A stretch of 64,000 bases of DNA, from NCBI GenBank assembly GCA_028023455.1, contig JAQFVV010000001.1, forward strand, positions 25,533,401 through 25,597,400. The letters are read 5' to 3'. This DNA comes from Epiperipatus broadwayi (lineage: Eukaryota; Onychophora; Udeonychophora; Euonychophora; Peripatidae). The notes beneath the pieces are model-generated. The model was not told the DNA's origin. It did not search any database and was given only the letters and a program-made list of their open reading frames with translations. This document shows, piece after piece, positions 20,311 to 32,289 of this stretch (position 1 is the first letter of the stretch; each line of letters begins with the position of its first letter). The position numbers and the translations under genes are program-made.

Positions 20311-22200
20311 AACAGATGGAATGATTACACTTTGATATATAGATCAGATTCAATAATCAGCTGGTTCGATCCCAATGTATGACCAACTTACACAAAGTCT
20401 ATATATGATGAAACACCTACCTATCGAGCCCCAAAGTTGATGGTGCCAGATATAATGGATGGAATGATTACCACTAGTCCCAAATGTTGCTAGCACCAGA
20501 TATAACAGATGGTACTCTTCATCAACAATCATAAGCTAACCAAGCCCAATGATGGGGTGCCAGATGTAATGGATGGTCAATTAACTTGCAGACTGTAATA
20601 CTATGCAGATGTAGCAATCTGGTGTGGGATAAGTGAATATGCTCTAATTTATTGCCCCTAATGATACAATCTGCAGAGATCTACCAGGCTTAGAAGGGGC
20701 AAAAGTTGCATCTAACTATGGTCAGACTTTGGGTCTTCTGATAGAATGCTAATGATAACCTGGTGAAATGCTTAACCAATGATCGCATACACTTTAATTG
20801 ACTAACTCTATCCCTATTTAATAATATTAAATGCAATTTTGGTTAATTCATCCACTTTCCCCCTTTTCAATTTCGTTATGAACTAATATTCAAGCTCAGA
20901 GAGAATATTGCTTTTGACTCCTTTAACAGATATGAACAGATACACACAGCAACTCCTGCACCTATATATAGGTTACAACTAGTATTTATTATATTTGTTG
21001 TAGGTTAAAGCTTTTTTATATGACAAGAAAATAGATGTGTGTGCATGCATAATTGTTTATAAACTGTGGAATGTCAGGACTACTCAATAAACTAGAGACC
21101 AGAATAATATAAACTCTTAAACATTTATTAACAATAATAAACAACATAAAGTATAATAACAATAGTAATGATAAAAAAATAAAAAATAATAATAATCATA
21201 TGTACATGTGTCACATGTGAAACTCTACCAGTTTACTAACTAATGATTCTCCAGATCCAACCCTTATACCCCATGGTAGAAATCCATCTATGTCACTTAT
21301 TCTTTACAAATCATAATTATATAGAAAAATAAACTTTAGTAATTTAAGATAATTGAGATGCTGGCTAGCTAAATTATATATTTACAGATGTTAACAATTT
21401 ATTTAACTTAAGTTCCCCCCAATTTATATATATGATAGAGATAGAAATTAATACTAGTTGATTAGTCAAACATACTGGAAAATATATATACAAGGTTAAT
21501 CAACAAAATAAAACACATATGTATTCTGTATAAATGTTGCAATTTAATCTATGAAAATAAATGTAGAGAATCTTACCTTCCTATTTATGTGGATAACCTG
21601 ATGTAAAGAAGGTGGGTTAACTTAAATTTTATTTACAATAAAAAAATAGAAAAATGTATAAATGAATAATCTCCTCTTTCTTTTTTGCTAATTTTGAAAA
21701 ATGAGGCTTCAGCATCAGAGTGTGAAAATACAACAGATACCAAGAATTAAAAAAAAAAAAAATAAAAAAAAAATTTACAATGTTAATTTCCTGATTAAAA
21801 AATTGTAATTGGAACAGTTCATAAAAAATCATCCTAATGGAAGTAGTAGTTGATAGTTAGGCAAGTTGTTCTTCAAAGCAGTTTCACTTAGTAAATCATT
21901 TTTCTTAGCAAGGATAGATAGGTACAATGGTGTCTCCTGTAGTTGTGTTTAATGGTAAACACCTTGATCCTTATTTGATTCACCATTAAGTATTCCAATG
22001 CTTGTTTACTTTGGACTGCAGGCATCCTCTTGTGTGGTTACAATAGAGTAGAAAAATAAATAAATAATTAGAGGTTTAATGCAGCTAAAGAAAATAACAT
22101 GATGCACAATAGCATGTTTTTCTCTAGCCCATATTCATATTAAAGTACAATTCAATAATTATTTGTAATCATAAATTTATATTGGATAATATAGAAGCAC

Positions 22201-22231
<31 letters not shown>

Positions 22232-22382
22232 AACAAAAAAAAGACTTATAAATCCAATAAATAATATTATATTTCAACCAGAGGACTGTTTTCTGATGAA
22301 AACCAGTCCTCTGGTTGAAAATAATATTATTTATTGATTTATAAGTCTTTTTTTGTTTTTATATGTATTTCCTTTGGTTGTT

Positions 22383-22476
<94 letters not shown>

Positions 22477-23275
22477 TAAATTATTTCATTTTTCTTTCTT
22501 TTCCAATTTTCAGCAGATTAATTTTCATTATTCTTTTTGAAAAAAATTTAAATAGTAAAAAATTACTCCAACAACTTTTAAAACATGCTTTAATTATTAC
22601 AAAATTTATCAGTTATTCTTACTTCTTATTTCACTTTTTTTCCTCTGAATTTGGTAAACTTTTAGTTAGAGCATTTGACTTTTAAAAATGTTTATGATTT
22701 AAATAAAAGAAAAAGCAAACTCCATTTTAGCATTCTAAATTTTAGTTTAAACTCCTATCTATTGTTATAGCTGCTATATTTTTTGACAAGAAGTTCGATT
22801 TTGTAAAAATTTCTATTTTTATATAAAACACTGAGAATCTCCTGAAACGCTGAGATTTTAAACTGCCTATTGTTTAAATACATTTAGATTTTTAAATGCC
22901 TATTGTTTAAATACATTTCATTTATTACAGATAAAAAAATAAAATAATAAAATCAGTTTTATTTTCAAACATGGCCACCTAACTTAATCTCAGGCTATCC
23001 CTAAATCATTTGATTATAAATTAATATCCAAATTTTTTTAAAAATATATACATCACAGTTTATTAATCAAATAGTTTATATATATACAATATTACTTTCT
23101 AAAATATTGATCGTATTTTATTTTATAATAAAATAATCTATTGTGCATTATATTTATACATGTAATAAATAACAAACAAATAATCTTCCCATATTTTTTT
23201 AAAAATTCCAAATGGATTGGGTTCAATAAGTAGGCTTGATCTTTTTAGAAATATTTGCATTGTAAGCTACTCTTC
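20291..23275 (-). repeat. Left (3') LTR of a long-LTR retrotransposon
   Basis: A direct repeat of 26516-29245, visibly near-identical over its length. Shared landmarks include GACCAACTTACACAAAGTCT, the CAGAT..AATGGA motif cluster and GTTCCCCCCAATTTATATAT. It starts at TATAACAGATGG and ends near GTAAGCTAC. The copy is longer than its partner because a palindrome and (AT)n tract are inserted at about 22205-22475. On the minus strand the integrase remnant precedes it, so it is the 3' LTR. A purine-rich stretch (GTAAGGAGAGACAG) just outside, near 23290-23303, could be the polypurine tract. Confidence 0.75.
22204..22475. repeat. Perfect-hairpin insertion plus (AT)n in the left LTR only
   Basis: A palindrome (about 22230-22362) with arms AAAAAAGACTTATAAATC and ATTTATAAGTCTTTTTTT folds around TTTCTGATGAAAAC. 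It is followed by two (AT)n tracts (22386-22473). The corresponding place in the right LTR (about 28427-28447) has only a short (AT)n, so this arrived after the element inserted. Confidence 0.75.
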
Positions 23276-23840
23276 AAAACTGTCTCTCCTTACAGGGTTA
23301 GAATTTTAATCTGTCATGAAAATTTTAACACTTACACAAGGTTCGCATTTGAAGTTTGATGGTTTTTTTTACACAAATATAAGAAGGGTAGTGAAACCTC
23401 TTTCTATTGTTTTCTACACTCAACTATGCAAATTGCTTCCTATTGTTCTCTACTCAATCTCATGAAATACTTTTCAAGGTGGTTCAAACATACGTTGTTG
23501 TTTTTTTAAACTACTGATGGTTATGTTTTGAGCACACTAAGAAAAATATGTTTTTGTTTCAGATAGCACTTTTTTTTCTTGTTATCCTCTATCCTGCTCC
23601 CATTGAGCCTTATTGGATTTCCTTTGAGGACTAACAGAAGATTGGAGCAACCATCACTTAGTTTAGTTTAACTCTTTTAAATAAAGTAGTTCTAAAGTAT
23701 CCTAATGTCTGCTTTGGCATTCATTAGGGAATACTCTCATCATAATTTTAACCTAACTTCATAATATCTATTTTTTTTCTTATCAGAATTCATCTCTTTT
23801 ATTTTCTACACATCAGTTGAATATGACAATTCTATAATTA

Positions 23841-24284
23841 CTAAGATTGTCCATAGTATGGTTTCATAATTTGAGTATTATATGTGCCCCTAACTTGTCC
23901 TTCCATATCCAACCAAAATGCATTAGGACTCGGTTGTTTAACTATTGGGTAAGGTCCTTCATATAGATGGTAAAACTTACTGTATTTATTTTCAATTTGC
24001 TTACTAATATGAGAGGTTTTTATTAAAACTTTATCTCCTACTTTGAAAGTATGTGGAATTCCAGTTTTATTTTTGTTCCTTTTATTAGCCTTACTTACCA
24101 ATCGAAGATATGCTTTCTGCACATTTTCCTCCATACTACTTTGTTTATATCTAGTCATAGGTTGATATTTAGTAAACAACATGGGAATTGATTGATTAAA
24201 ATGTAGTTTAATGGGTGTGAGTCCAGTGGATTCATTCACACTCCAGTTGATATAATTTACTATCTGGTCTCTTTGTCTTACCAT
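23841..24284 (-). pseudogene. Ty3/gypsy integrase, C-terminal part
   Basis: A 147-codon open frame on the minus strand. It begins inside the end of the integrase catalytic core (the VNESTGLTPIKLHF block, residues 15-28, is the usual pre-helix motif of Ty3/gypsy integrases). It passes through a basic linker and ends with the GPY/F-type module FKVGDKVLIKT...FYHLYEGPYPIV (residues 80-118). The product would join retroelement cDNA to host DNA. The zinc-binding N-terminus and DDE residues are missing upstream, where an (AT)n tract (24316-24375) begins. It lies between the two 2.7-kb LTRs, next to the 3' LTR, as expected for the end of pol. The frame is open but truncated, so it is not a complete gene. 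Confidence 0.8.
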
Positions 24285-24311
24285 ATCATTTTCCTATACT
24301 ATCATAAGTTG

Positions 24312-24347
<36 letters not shown>

Positions 24348-24540
24348 CAATATATATAGTATATATATATATATACACACACACACACCATATAAATACA
24401 CCATTTGATTTATTCATTCATTTATTTCTTTTCTTAAAAAATATATACATCTCTTGAGAATTCATCCATTGTAAAAAGTCCATTTTATGTGTCCTAAGTT
24501 GCATCATTTGAAGTCCTTCCCTTATTATGTACTTTTTCTT

Positions 24541-24876
24541 TTAAGTACTGTCATTTATATGCCTCATAAATGTGAAGGGCCCTTCATAAGTGTTACATAA
24601 CTTGTGGAACTGAAAACCTTTCTGTTTGATGGACTGCAACATGGTCATCTCTGTTCTCATTATATAATTATCTATGTTTTGATCATCTTGTCGATTATAG
24701 AAAGACTCTAATTTCCCTAACGCACAGCTAAGATGATCGTATTCACCAATTTCTTTAATGCCTTCAAAAATGGCATTTGTAGTGTAACAGTTTTTTCTTA
24801 AGAAAGCCGTTTGAACTTGTAACAATCCATCCTTGTTATTGCTATTATGCTCACAAATGTCATGTCTGAAAAGCAT
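24541..24876 (-). pseudogene. Retrotransposon frame, possible gag-to-integrase deletion junction
   Basis: A 111-codon minus-strand frame between the gag-like and integrase frames of the same element. Residues 1-85 are unrecognised but have a gag-capsid flavour (ALGKLESFYNRQDDQNIDNYI). The last 20 residues (NTYEGPFTFMRHINDST) resemble the integrase C-terminal block YEGPYPIV found at 23841-24284. If so, a deletion fused the two and removed protease, RT and RNase H. The alternative is that the whole frame belongs to an unfamiliar gag. No start upstream of 24876 is favoured. Confidence 0.4.
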
Positions 24877-25161
24877 TTTATCCTTGTTTTGATGGTAAAC
24901 ACTAATGTGTCACAATGATCTCAAATATGAGTCCAAATCATTTATCATTGAACTTTTTTTTATATACTCTATCATGACATCTTCAGAGTATGAGGTGTCA
25001 TTGACTCCTATGGCTTCATCATTTGACTCGAGATCAATCTTGAGACCTTGTGATCTTTGTGATCACTTGAATATTGAGAGTATCATTCAATTGCTTTTCT
25101 CTCAACTTAAATTCCGTATATTGAGTACTTGAATTAGTCTGGGTTTGTTGTGTTTCAACAA

Positions 25162-25986
25162 CTAATGTCTCTTACTCAGTTGGGATTCAGTGATTCCAAA
25201 CCTCTGTGTAATGGTTTTATCTAAGCATTTTAGTTTTTGTCCTAAGGTTTCTATCTGTATTTTTTTGGTAAAATTTTGCTCCAACTCTGAATTGTCTTTC
25301 TGAACATTTTCTGATTTTAGGGAAAGTTGTCCCATATCTTCAGACAGCTTAATTTCATCATTATAAATTTTTGTTTCCATTTGTTCTTTCATATCATTCA
25401 CATCCTTCTTCAATTCTTTTTTTATTTTATTTATATCAGCCTTGGTTGCCATATTCTCCAACTTACTATTTATATCACTTTTCAATTCATCAGCCTTGAT
25501 TGCCATATTATCCATCTTGGTTGCCATATTCTCCATCTTACTGTTTATATCATTCTTCATTTCATCAGCCTTGGTTGCCATATTCTCCATCTTACTATTT
25601 ATATCACTCTTCATCTCCATGATTGCTTGGATTAGTTGTGCGAAGGCTGTAAAGTCTTGCATAGCCTGAGTTACTCAAACTTCAGGCACTTGAGTAATCT
25701 TACTGGGAGAAATCATCTGAATTTGAGAAACTGTTTGACTCCCTTCTTGCATTTGTGGGGATTGTTCAACTTCCAGAATAGACCCCCCAGGTATCTGAAT
25801 CATCATAGATTCCACCTTATTACTGGTAGTATCATCTACCATCTCACTGTCACTATTATTTTTCCCTATCTCCAAATGTTTTGATTCCATATTACTTAAT
25901 TGCTTACCACTTCTGGTTATCATTAAATATTTATTTATTTGCAAACTATTTATAAAATATTTATTTATGAAACTATAAATAATCAC
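25162..25986 (-). pseudogene. Gag-like coiled-coil protein, one in-frame stop
   Basis: A minus-strand frame in two parts joined in the same frame by a single TGA at 25675-25677. The first part (25986-25678) contains MITRSGKQLSN, a start typical of retroelement gag, then an acidic and Ser/Thr-rich stretch. The second (25674-25162) is a long coiled coil with an imperfect 15-residue-type repeat (DINSKMENMATKADE...) repeated about four times, then charged heptads. No capsid major homology region or zinc knuckle is seen. It sits just inside the 5' LTR (26516-29245), the expected gag position. The stop could be a mutation or, less likely, a readthrough site. Function as Gag is inferred from position and coiled-coil content. 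Confidence 0.65.
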
Positions 25987-26399
25987 ATGCCACAGTGCAT
26001 CATGCCACTCCCAACTATTGCATTTATCTTTACCTCATTTTTTTAGTTTTTAATAGATCTACTTTTAGCCTATGTCCTTTTACATACCTAACTCTACTAT
26101 TTTAGTATCATTTATTAATCACTTAACTATTTATCATCAGTCTCTGTTTATTGTCCAATCCTCTATATTTCCAATTTACACTCAATACTTTAGATCTCTT
26201 ATTGAAAATTGATTCAAGTTTATGTGATCTATTATCACTATTACTATTATTTTTGATGAAAGTGCTAGTTGTTTGCCAAGTGTATAAGTTCACTTGGCTT
26301 TATGTCGATAGAAATATAAAATGAAATGTGACGTAACATTTAAAAAAACATTTAAACACCAGTCCAATGGATAGATCACTCTTACAATTATAGTATATT

Positions 26400-26800
26400 C
26401 ATACTTAACATACTGGATACCAGATGTAAGTGATCATGCCCTACACATTGCATGCCAGATGTAACTATTGGTAAATACATTTGGATACATCTATCAACTG
26501 TAATATCTTAATGCCTACCAAGTTGCACACCAGATATAATGGACAGAATGATTACACTTGGATATGTAGATCAGATTCAACAATCAGCTGGTTTGATTAC
26601 AATGTATGACCAACTTACACAAAGTCTATATGTGATGAAACACCTATCTATCGAGCCCCAAAGTTGATGGCACCAGATATAATGGACATAATGATTACAA
26701 CTAGTCCCAAATGTTGCTAGCACCAGATATAATGGAAGGTACTCTTCATCAACAATCATAAGCTAACCAAGCCCAATGATGGTGTGCCAGATGAAATGGA
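26400..26800 (-). repeat. Cluster of CCAGATATAATGGA-type motifs at the LTR/leader boundary
   Basis: The motif (A/G)CCAGAT(A/G)TAA.GGA recurs near 26408, 26453, 26526, 26668, 26721 and 26787 in and beside the right LTR, and near 20445, 20489 and 20551 in the left one. On the opposite strand it reads as TGG-containing words (TCTGGTGTGCAAC at about 26515-26527), one of which could be the primer-binding site. Spacing is irregular, so this is a motif cluster rather than a tandem repeat. Confidence 0.45.
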
Positions 26801-29245
26801 TGGTCAACTAACTTGCAGACTGTAATACTATGCAGATGTAGCAATCTGGTGTGGGATAAGTGAATATGCTCTAATTTATTGCTCCTAATGACACAATCTG
26901 CAGAGACCTATCAGGCTTAGAAGGGCAAAAGTTGCATCTAACTATGGTCAGACTTTGGGTCTTCTGATAGAATGCTAATGAGACCCTGATGAAATGCTTA
27001 ACCAATGATTGCATACACTTTAATTGACTAACTCTATCCCTATTTAATAATATTAAATGCAATTTAGGTTAGTTCATCCACTTTCCCCCTTTTCAATTGT
27101 GTTATGCCCTAATATTCAAGCCCAGAGAGAATATTGCTTTTGACTCCTTTAACAGGTATGAACAGATACACACAGCAACTCCTGCACCTATATATAGGTT
27201 ACAACTAGCATTTATTTTATTTGTTCTAGGTTAAACTTTTTTATATGACAAGAAAAATAGATGTGTGTGCATGCATAATTGTTTATAAACTGTGGAATGT
27301 CAGGACAACTCAATAAACTAGAGACCAGAATAATATAAACTCTTAAACATTTATTAACAATAATGAACAACATAAAGTATAATAACAATAGTAATGATAA
27401 AAAAATAAAAAATAATAATAATCATATGTACATGTGTCACATGTGAACCTCTACCATTTTACTAACTAATGATTCTCCAGATCCAACCCTTATACCCCAT
27501 GGTAGAAATCCATCTATGTCACTCATTCTTTACAAATCATAATTATATAGAAAAATAAACTTTAGTAATTTAAGATAATTGAGATGCTGGCTAGCTAAAT
27601 TATATATTTACTGATGTTAACAATCTATTTAACTTAAGTTCCCCCCAATTTATATATATGATAGAGATAGAAATTAATACTAGTTGATTAGTCAATCATA
27701 CTGGAAAATATATATACAAGGTTAATCAACAAAATAAAACATATAATATGTATTCTGTATAAGTGTTGCAATTTAATCTATGAAAATAAATGTAGAGAAT
27801 CTTACCTTACTATTTATGTGGATAACCTGATGTAAAGAAGGTGGGTTAACCTAAATTTTATTTACAATAAAAAATAGAAAAATATATAAATGAATAATCC
27901 CCCCTTTCTTCTTTGCTAATTCTGAAAAATGAGGCTTCAGCATCAGAGTGTGAAAATACAACAGATAACAAGAATTAAAAAAAAATAAAACAAAAATTTA
28001 CAATGTTAATTTCTTGATTAAAAAATTGTAATTGGAACAAAGTTCATAAAAATCATCCTAATGGAAGTAGTAGTTGATAGTTAGGCAAGTTGTTCTTCAA
28101 AGCAGTTTCACTTAGTAAATCATTTTTCTTAGCAAGGATAGATAGGTACAATGGTGTCTCCTGTAGTTGTGTTTAATGGTAAACACCTTGATCCTTATTT
28201 GATTCACCATTAAGTATTCCAATGCTTGTTTACTTTGGACTGCAGGCATCCTCTTGTGTGTTTTACAATAAAGTAGAAAAATAAATAAATAGAGGTTTAA
28301 TGCAGCTGTTAGGAAATAACATGATGCACAATAGCATGTTTTGCTTTAGCCCATATTCATATTAAAGTACAATTCAATAATTATTTGTAATCATAAATTT
28401 ATATTGGATAATATAGAAGCACTTTATGTATATATATATATATATATTAAGAAAATTATTTCATTTTTTTTTTCTTTTCCAATTTTCAGCAGATTAATTT
28501 TCATTATTCTTTTTGAAAAAATTTTAAATAGTAAAAAATTACTCCAACAACTTTTAAAACATGCTTTAATTATTACAAAATTTATCAGTTATTCTTACTT
28601 CTTATTTCACTTTCTTTCCTCTGAATTTGGTAAACTTTTAGTTACAGCATTTGACTTTTAAAAATGTTTATGATTTAAATAAAAGAAAAAGCAAAACTCC
28701 ATTTTAGAATTCTAAATTTTAGTTTAAACTCCTGTCTATTGTTATAGCTGCTATATTTTTTGACAAGAAGCCCTATTTTTTAAAAATTTCTATTTTTATA
28801 TAAAACACTGAGAATCTCCTGAAATGCTGAGATTTTAAACTGCCTATTGTTTAAATACATTTAGATTTTTAAATGCCTATTGTTTAAATACATTTCATTT
28901 ATTACAGATAAAAAAATAAAATAATAAAATCAGTTTTATTTTCACATATGGCCACCTAACTTAACCTCAGGCTATCCCTAAATCATTTGATTATAAATTA
29001 ATATTCAAAAGTTTTTAAAAATATATACATCACAGTTTATTAATCAAATTTATATATTACAATATTACTTTCTAAAATATTGATCATATTTTATTTTATA
29101 ATAAAATAATCTATTGTGCATTATATGTATATATGTAATAAATAACAAAGAAATTTTCTTCCCATTATTTTTTTAAAATTCCAAATGGATTGGGTTCAAT
29201 AAGTAGGCTTGATCTTTTTAGAAATATTTGCATTGTAAGCTACCC
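26516..29245 (-). repeat. Right (5') LTR of the long-LTR retrotransposon
   Basis: Direct partner of 20291-23275, about 2.73 kb, ending in GTAAGCTACCC beside an (AT)n tract at 29252-29326. Reading frames inside it are short and not recognisable. On the minus strand it precedes the gag-like frame. LTRs of this length around an interior of only 3.2 kb are unusual. Confidence 0.75.
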
Positions 29246-29248
29246 TTT

Positions 29249-29251
<3 letters not shown>

Positions 29252-29283
<32 letters not shown>

Positions 29284-29288
29284 CATTA

Positions 29289-29326
<38 letters not shown>
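29252..29326. repeat. (AT)n microsatellite
   Basis: AT runs at the outer edge of the right LTR that obscure the target-site duplication. Confidence 0.9.
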
Positions 29327-29328
<2 letters not shown>

Positions 29329-29329
29329 G

Positions 29330-30560
29330 TTAAGATGACAGAATTATGGAAAAATTAACTTTTCAGAAAAGTAGTTTACAAAGACTATGAAGATAGTTCA
29401 AAGTGCTCCTAAGTGATGATTATATTTTTTGTCCTTTTCAACATTTTTGATTATTGTATTTTCTAATATGTAATTATAAGATTACATATATTGCTTCAAA
29501 GAAATATAGACATTGATTTATATATATGGATGGAAAAAGTACCAGGTTTATATTCAACCCCTGATACTAAAGCAAAAAAATGACCGCCAACTGAACCATA
29601 CGTTAATGTCTTGAGGAATATATTGTATCATGAACTGAATAATGTACTATATGCTTCTTTGCTAGGAATCCACTGTTTGGATAACTTTAGGGAATGCAGG
29701 ATATCTCTACTGATAACTCTCTCATAAAGTCAAAATTCATCAATAATTATTTTCACTAGGATTTTTCTGTACCAGCTATTTGATAGTAAGCCCAGGATGT
29801 TCTACTGGTCCTTTACTATTAATTTACCTAAAACTTCTGAACACAAGCTCACTTCTACATTTTAACTCCTCCACAAAGGCTCAATTATACAAGTGTTCTA
29901 ATTCACAATAATACACTTACAATATTTTCCTCTCCATGTCTCTACTTATCAAATATTCACTCATTATCACAATTAACACCTCTTCACCTGACAATACAAA
30001 TGATAATATTGTTACATAGTGATATCTGAAATTAGCATGAATTATGGCATTATCATCTATTTCACAATTTATTTCAATACTTATATCTATTAAACTTTAT
30101 TGCTGCTTATAACATTAAATATAGTATCACAGCATATACCCTGACCTAACCAAACTCTTTCTAGAGGTCTTGTGCTTACTTTTTATAGATCCTTACCTTC
30201 ATTAGTGTGCAGTGTGTTTTAATTCATGTCCTACAAAATTAGGCACATATTGTAATCAACATTGTGTGATTGACCATCATGTCCTTTAGACACCAATGTT
30301 GCAAAGATATTAAGAGATGAGTTAGATATAATAACCTACTATAACCATCCCACAACTTAAATCTAACCATCAATGGTTGAATGGAGTTTGGCTTCCGTCA
30401 TATGCTTAAGATTCCTGTCAGACCATAACCTCTCATTACCTTATCTGTTACAATTATTAAATTTATTTATTTATTAATAGGCTTTACATAAATTTATGTT
30501 TTCTTACATGATATAGGTTATTGGTTTCAAACAATGGACATTAAAGGTGTCCTTTTCATC
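29330..30560. other. No readable gene; probable 3' end region of the decayed Ty3/gypsy element
   Basis: This lies downstream (minus-strand sense) of the integrase at 30668. I see neither an LTR matching 35699-36275 nor a readable frame. Confidence 0.4.
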
Positions 30561-30667
30561 TTCCACAGTCACTAGGAGGAAAGCATTCTGCCCCACTTTC
30601 TTCTTTATCTGGAATGGTCCCATGGATACATTTAAGTAATTTCTTAAACCTTTACTTCTGTGAATCA

Positions 30668-31580
30668 CTAATTTTGGAAAGTATTCACAAGAATATAATC
30701 ACCAGTTTTGAATGTTGAGAGACTGTTAGAAACTTGGGCAGTTCTTTTCTGCCCCATCTCCTTTAAATGTTTTTGAGCTTCTATGATATTTCTTCTATGA
30801 TCAGTTATTTTCTCAGATATATAAGGTAGTGTGGCCTTTACTAGCATAGGCTCCCTATATCCATAATTGAGGTGAAGTGGGGTAAACCTTATTGACTCAT
30901 TTTGTATGATGTTGATATAATATATCACTTCCTTCAACATGTTTACCCAACATCAGTTATTACCTTTGAAATATACCCTGAATAGCCTGAACATTTTACA
31001 GAATTATTTTACACAGGGTGAACTATGGGTTTCTAATGAATCACATGATGTGCTGGATACTGCTTTTCCATTTTTTTGACAAGAGTGATATAGCATGATC
31101 AATTAGAATAGCCTTAGGATTTCCAAAATTGAGATTCATTACATTTCTTGGTGACTCCTACTACTATATACATTGTATGCTACCAAAAGAAATGTATACT
31201 CCTAAAAGGTGGCAATGGAGTTAGAGGACCTTTGGTATTATGCGATGAAGTGAGTTTGCATAAGAACAATTTGAATATTTAGATTTTAGGCAAACTTCAC
31301 AGTATCTAAGTCTATTTAGTATGTAGGCATACAGACCAAGCCAGTAGAATAGTCTGCACATAATGTATTATATTTTCCTGGGTCTTGACCATATAGACAA
31401 TGAATATAATAAATCAATCAGCCTCTTAGGCAAAATGGAATTATTATTCTTCATGATCCCCTTCTTATTTTCAACCATTTTATAGTGCAACATCCCCTGT
31501 AATAATCTATATCTCAATATTGATATTATTGACCATCTTCTAGCCTCTGCTTTTTCATCCAGTAATTGGTGATACAACAC
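30668..31580 (-). pseudogene. Ty3/gypsy integrase relic
   Basis: Minus strand, second gypsy element. The segment 31580-31368 resembles the integrase N-terminal region that follows RNase H (LLQGMLHYKMVENKKG, then NSILPKRL). The segment 30940-30668 contains the end of the catalytic core (NESIRFTPLHLNYGY) and a basic linker leading to FKTGDYILVNTF, the start of the C-terminal module. The middle, including the DDE residues, is broken by stops and frame changes. The order is consistent with pol running from 33.4 kb down to 30.6 kb. Confidence 0.7.
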
Positions 31581-31689
31581 AATTTAGGATCACCAATTTG
31601 TAGTTAGCCAAATTACTTAAGATATTATTTATTGAGTCATATAAGAAGTTGATAATAAAGATATTATCGATACTTGGATGGCATAGTTC

Positions 31690-32273
31690 CATCTCAATGG
31701 GATGTCTACTCAAGATGTCTGCTACAATATTATCTTGTCCTTTACAACACTGTATCCAATAATTGAATTGTTGGAGAACTAAAGTCAACCTAATGAGCCT
31801 ATCACTGTTCAGATAACTCCTGTTGAATGCATTCTAAGCTGTTGAAGTCAATAATAACCATGACTGTAAAACCTAATAAATATCAGAGTTTCTGAAAGAT
31901 CACACCATAGACAAAGCTTTCTTTTCTGTGGTATGGTAGAGCAATTTGTCATTTTAAGGAGTCTACTGAGGAAGTATAAGACTTGTGATTTCTGTCCATG
32001 GTGTTCCCAGACTGTACCTGTTATTATCAGTTTGCATATATAATATATTCCAAAATTGAGATAGTATAAAATGATAGAATCTAAAAATTTATTCTTTATC
32101 TCATTGAACTCCATTGAGTGTTTGTCAACCCATATCCATTTCTTATTCTTTTTTAAAAGGTTTTGAAAGATGGCTGATGTCATAAGCAAAAGTCTTGTAG
32201 AAATTGTAGTACAAATTGCAGATAGCAAAGAAAGAACACAATTGTTTCTTGTTTTCTGATATAGAAAAATCAC
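31690..32273 (-). pseudogene. Ty3/gypsy RNase H relic
   Basis: Minus strand. Pieces read LYFLSRLLK followed by PQKRKLCLW (normally YFSR.L...EKE.L), the loop FYSHGYY, and the end of the domain CCKGQDNIVADILSRHP at 31701-31751, matching the conserved G.DN..AD.LSR ending. Three or more frameshifts separate them. It lies between RT (32.3-32.8 kb) and integrase, as in all Ty3/gypsy elements. Confidence 0.7.
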
Positions 32274-32289
32274 AATGGGTCTTGACTTT

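Noticed and set aside
20350-20532. A 60-codon ORF conserved at 26577-26759
   Set aside because: The conservation is explained by the two LTRs being copies of each other, and the peptide resembles no known protein.
22275-22325. A fourth hammerhead ribozyme around CTGATGA in the LTR palindrome
   Set aside because: CUGAUGA, a strong stem II and GAAA are present, but no downstream sequence pairs with the bases before the core to make stem I, and no NUH site is placed correctly. A simple palindrome explains it.
22334-22540. An ORF of alternating Ile and Tyr
   Set aside because: It is a translation of the (AT)n microsatellite.
25327-25884. Plus-strand ORFs rich in Ile, Phe and His
   Set aside because: They are the complementary strand of the repetitive coiled-coil gag-like frame on the minus strand.
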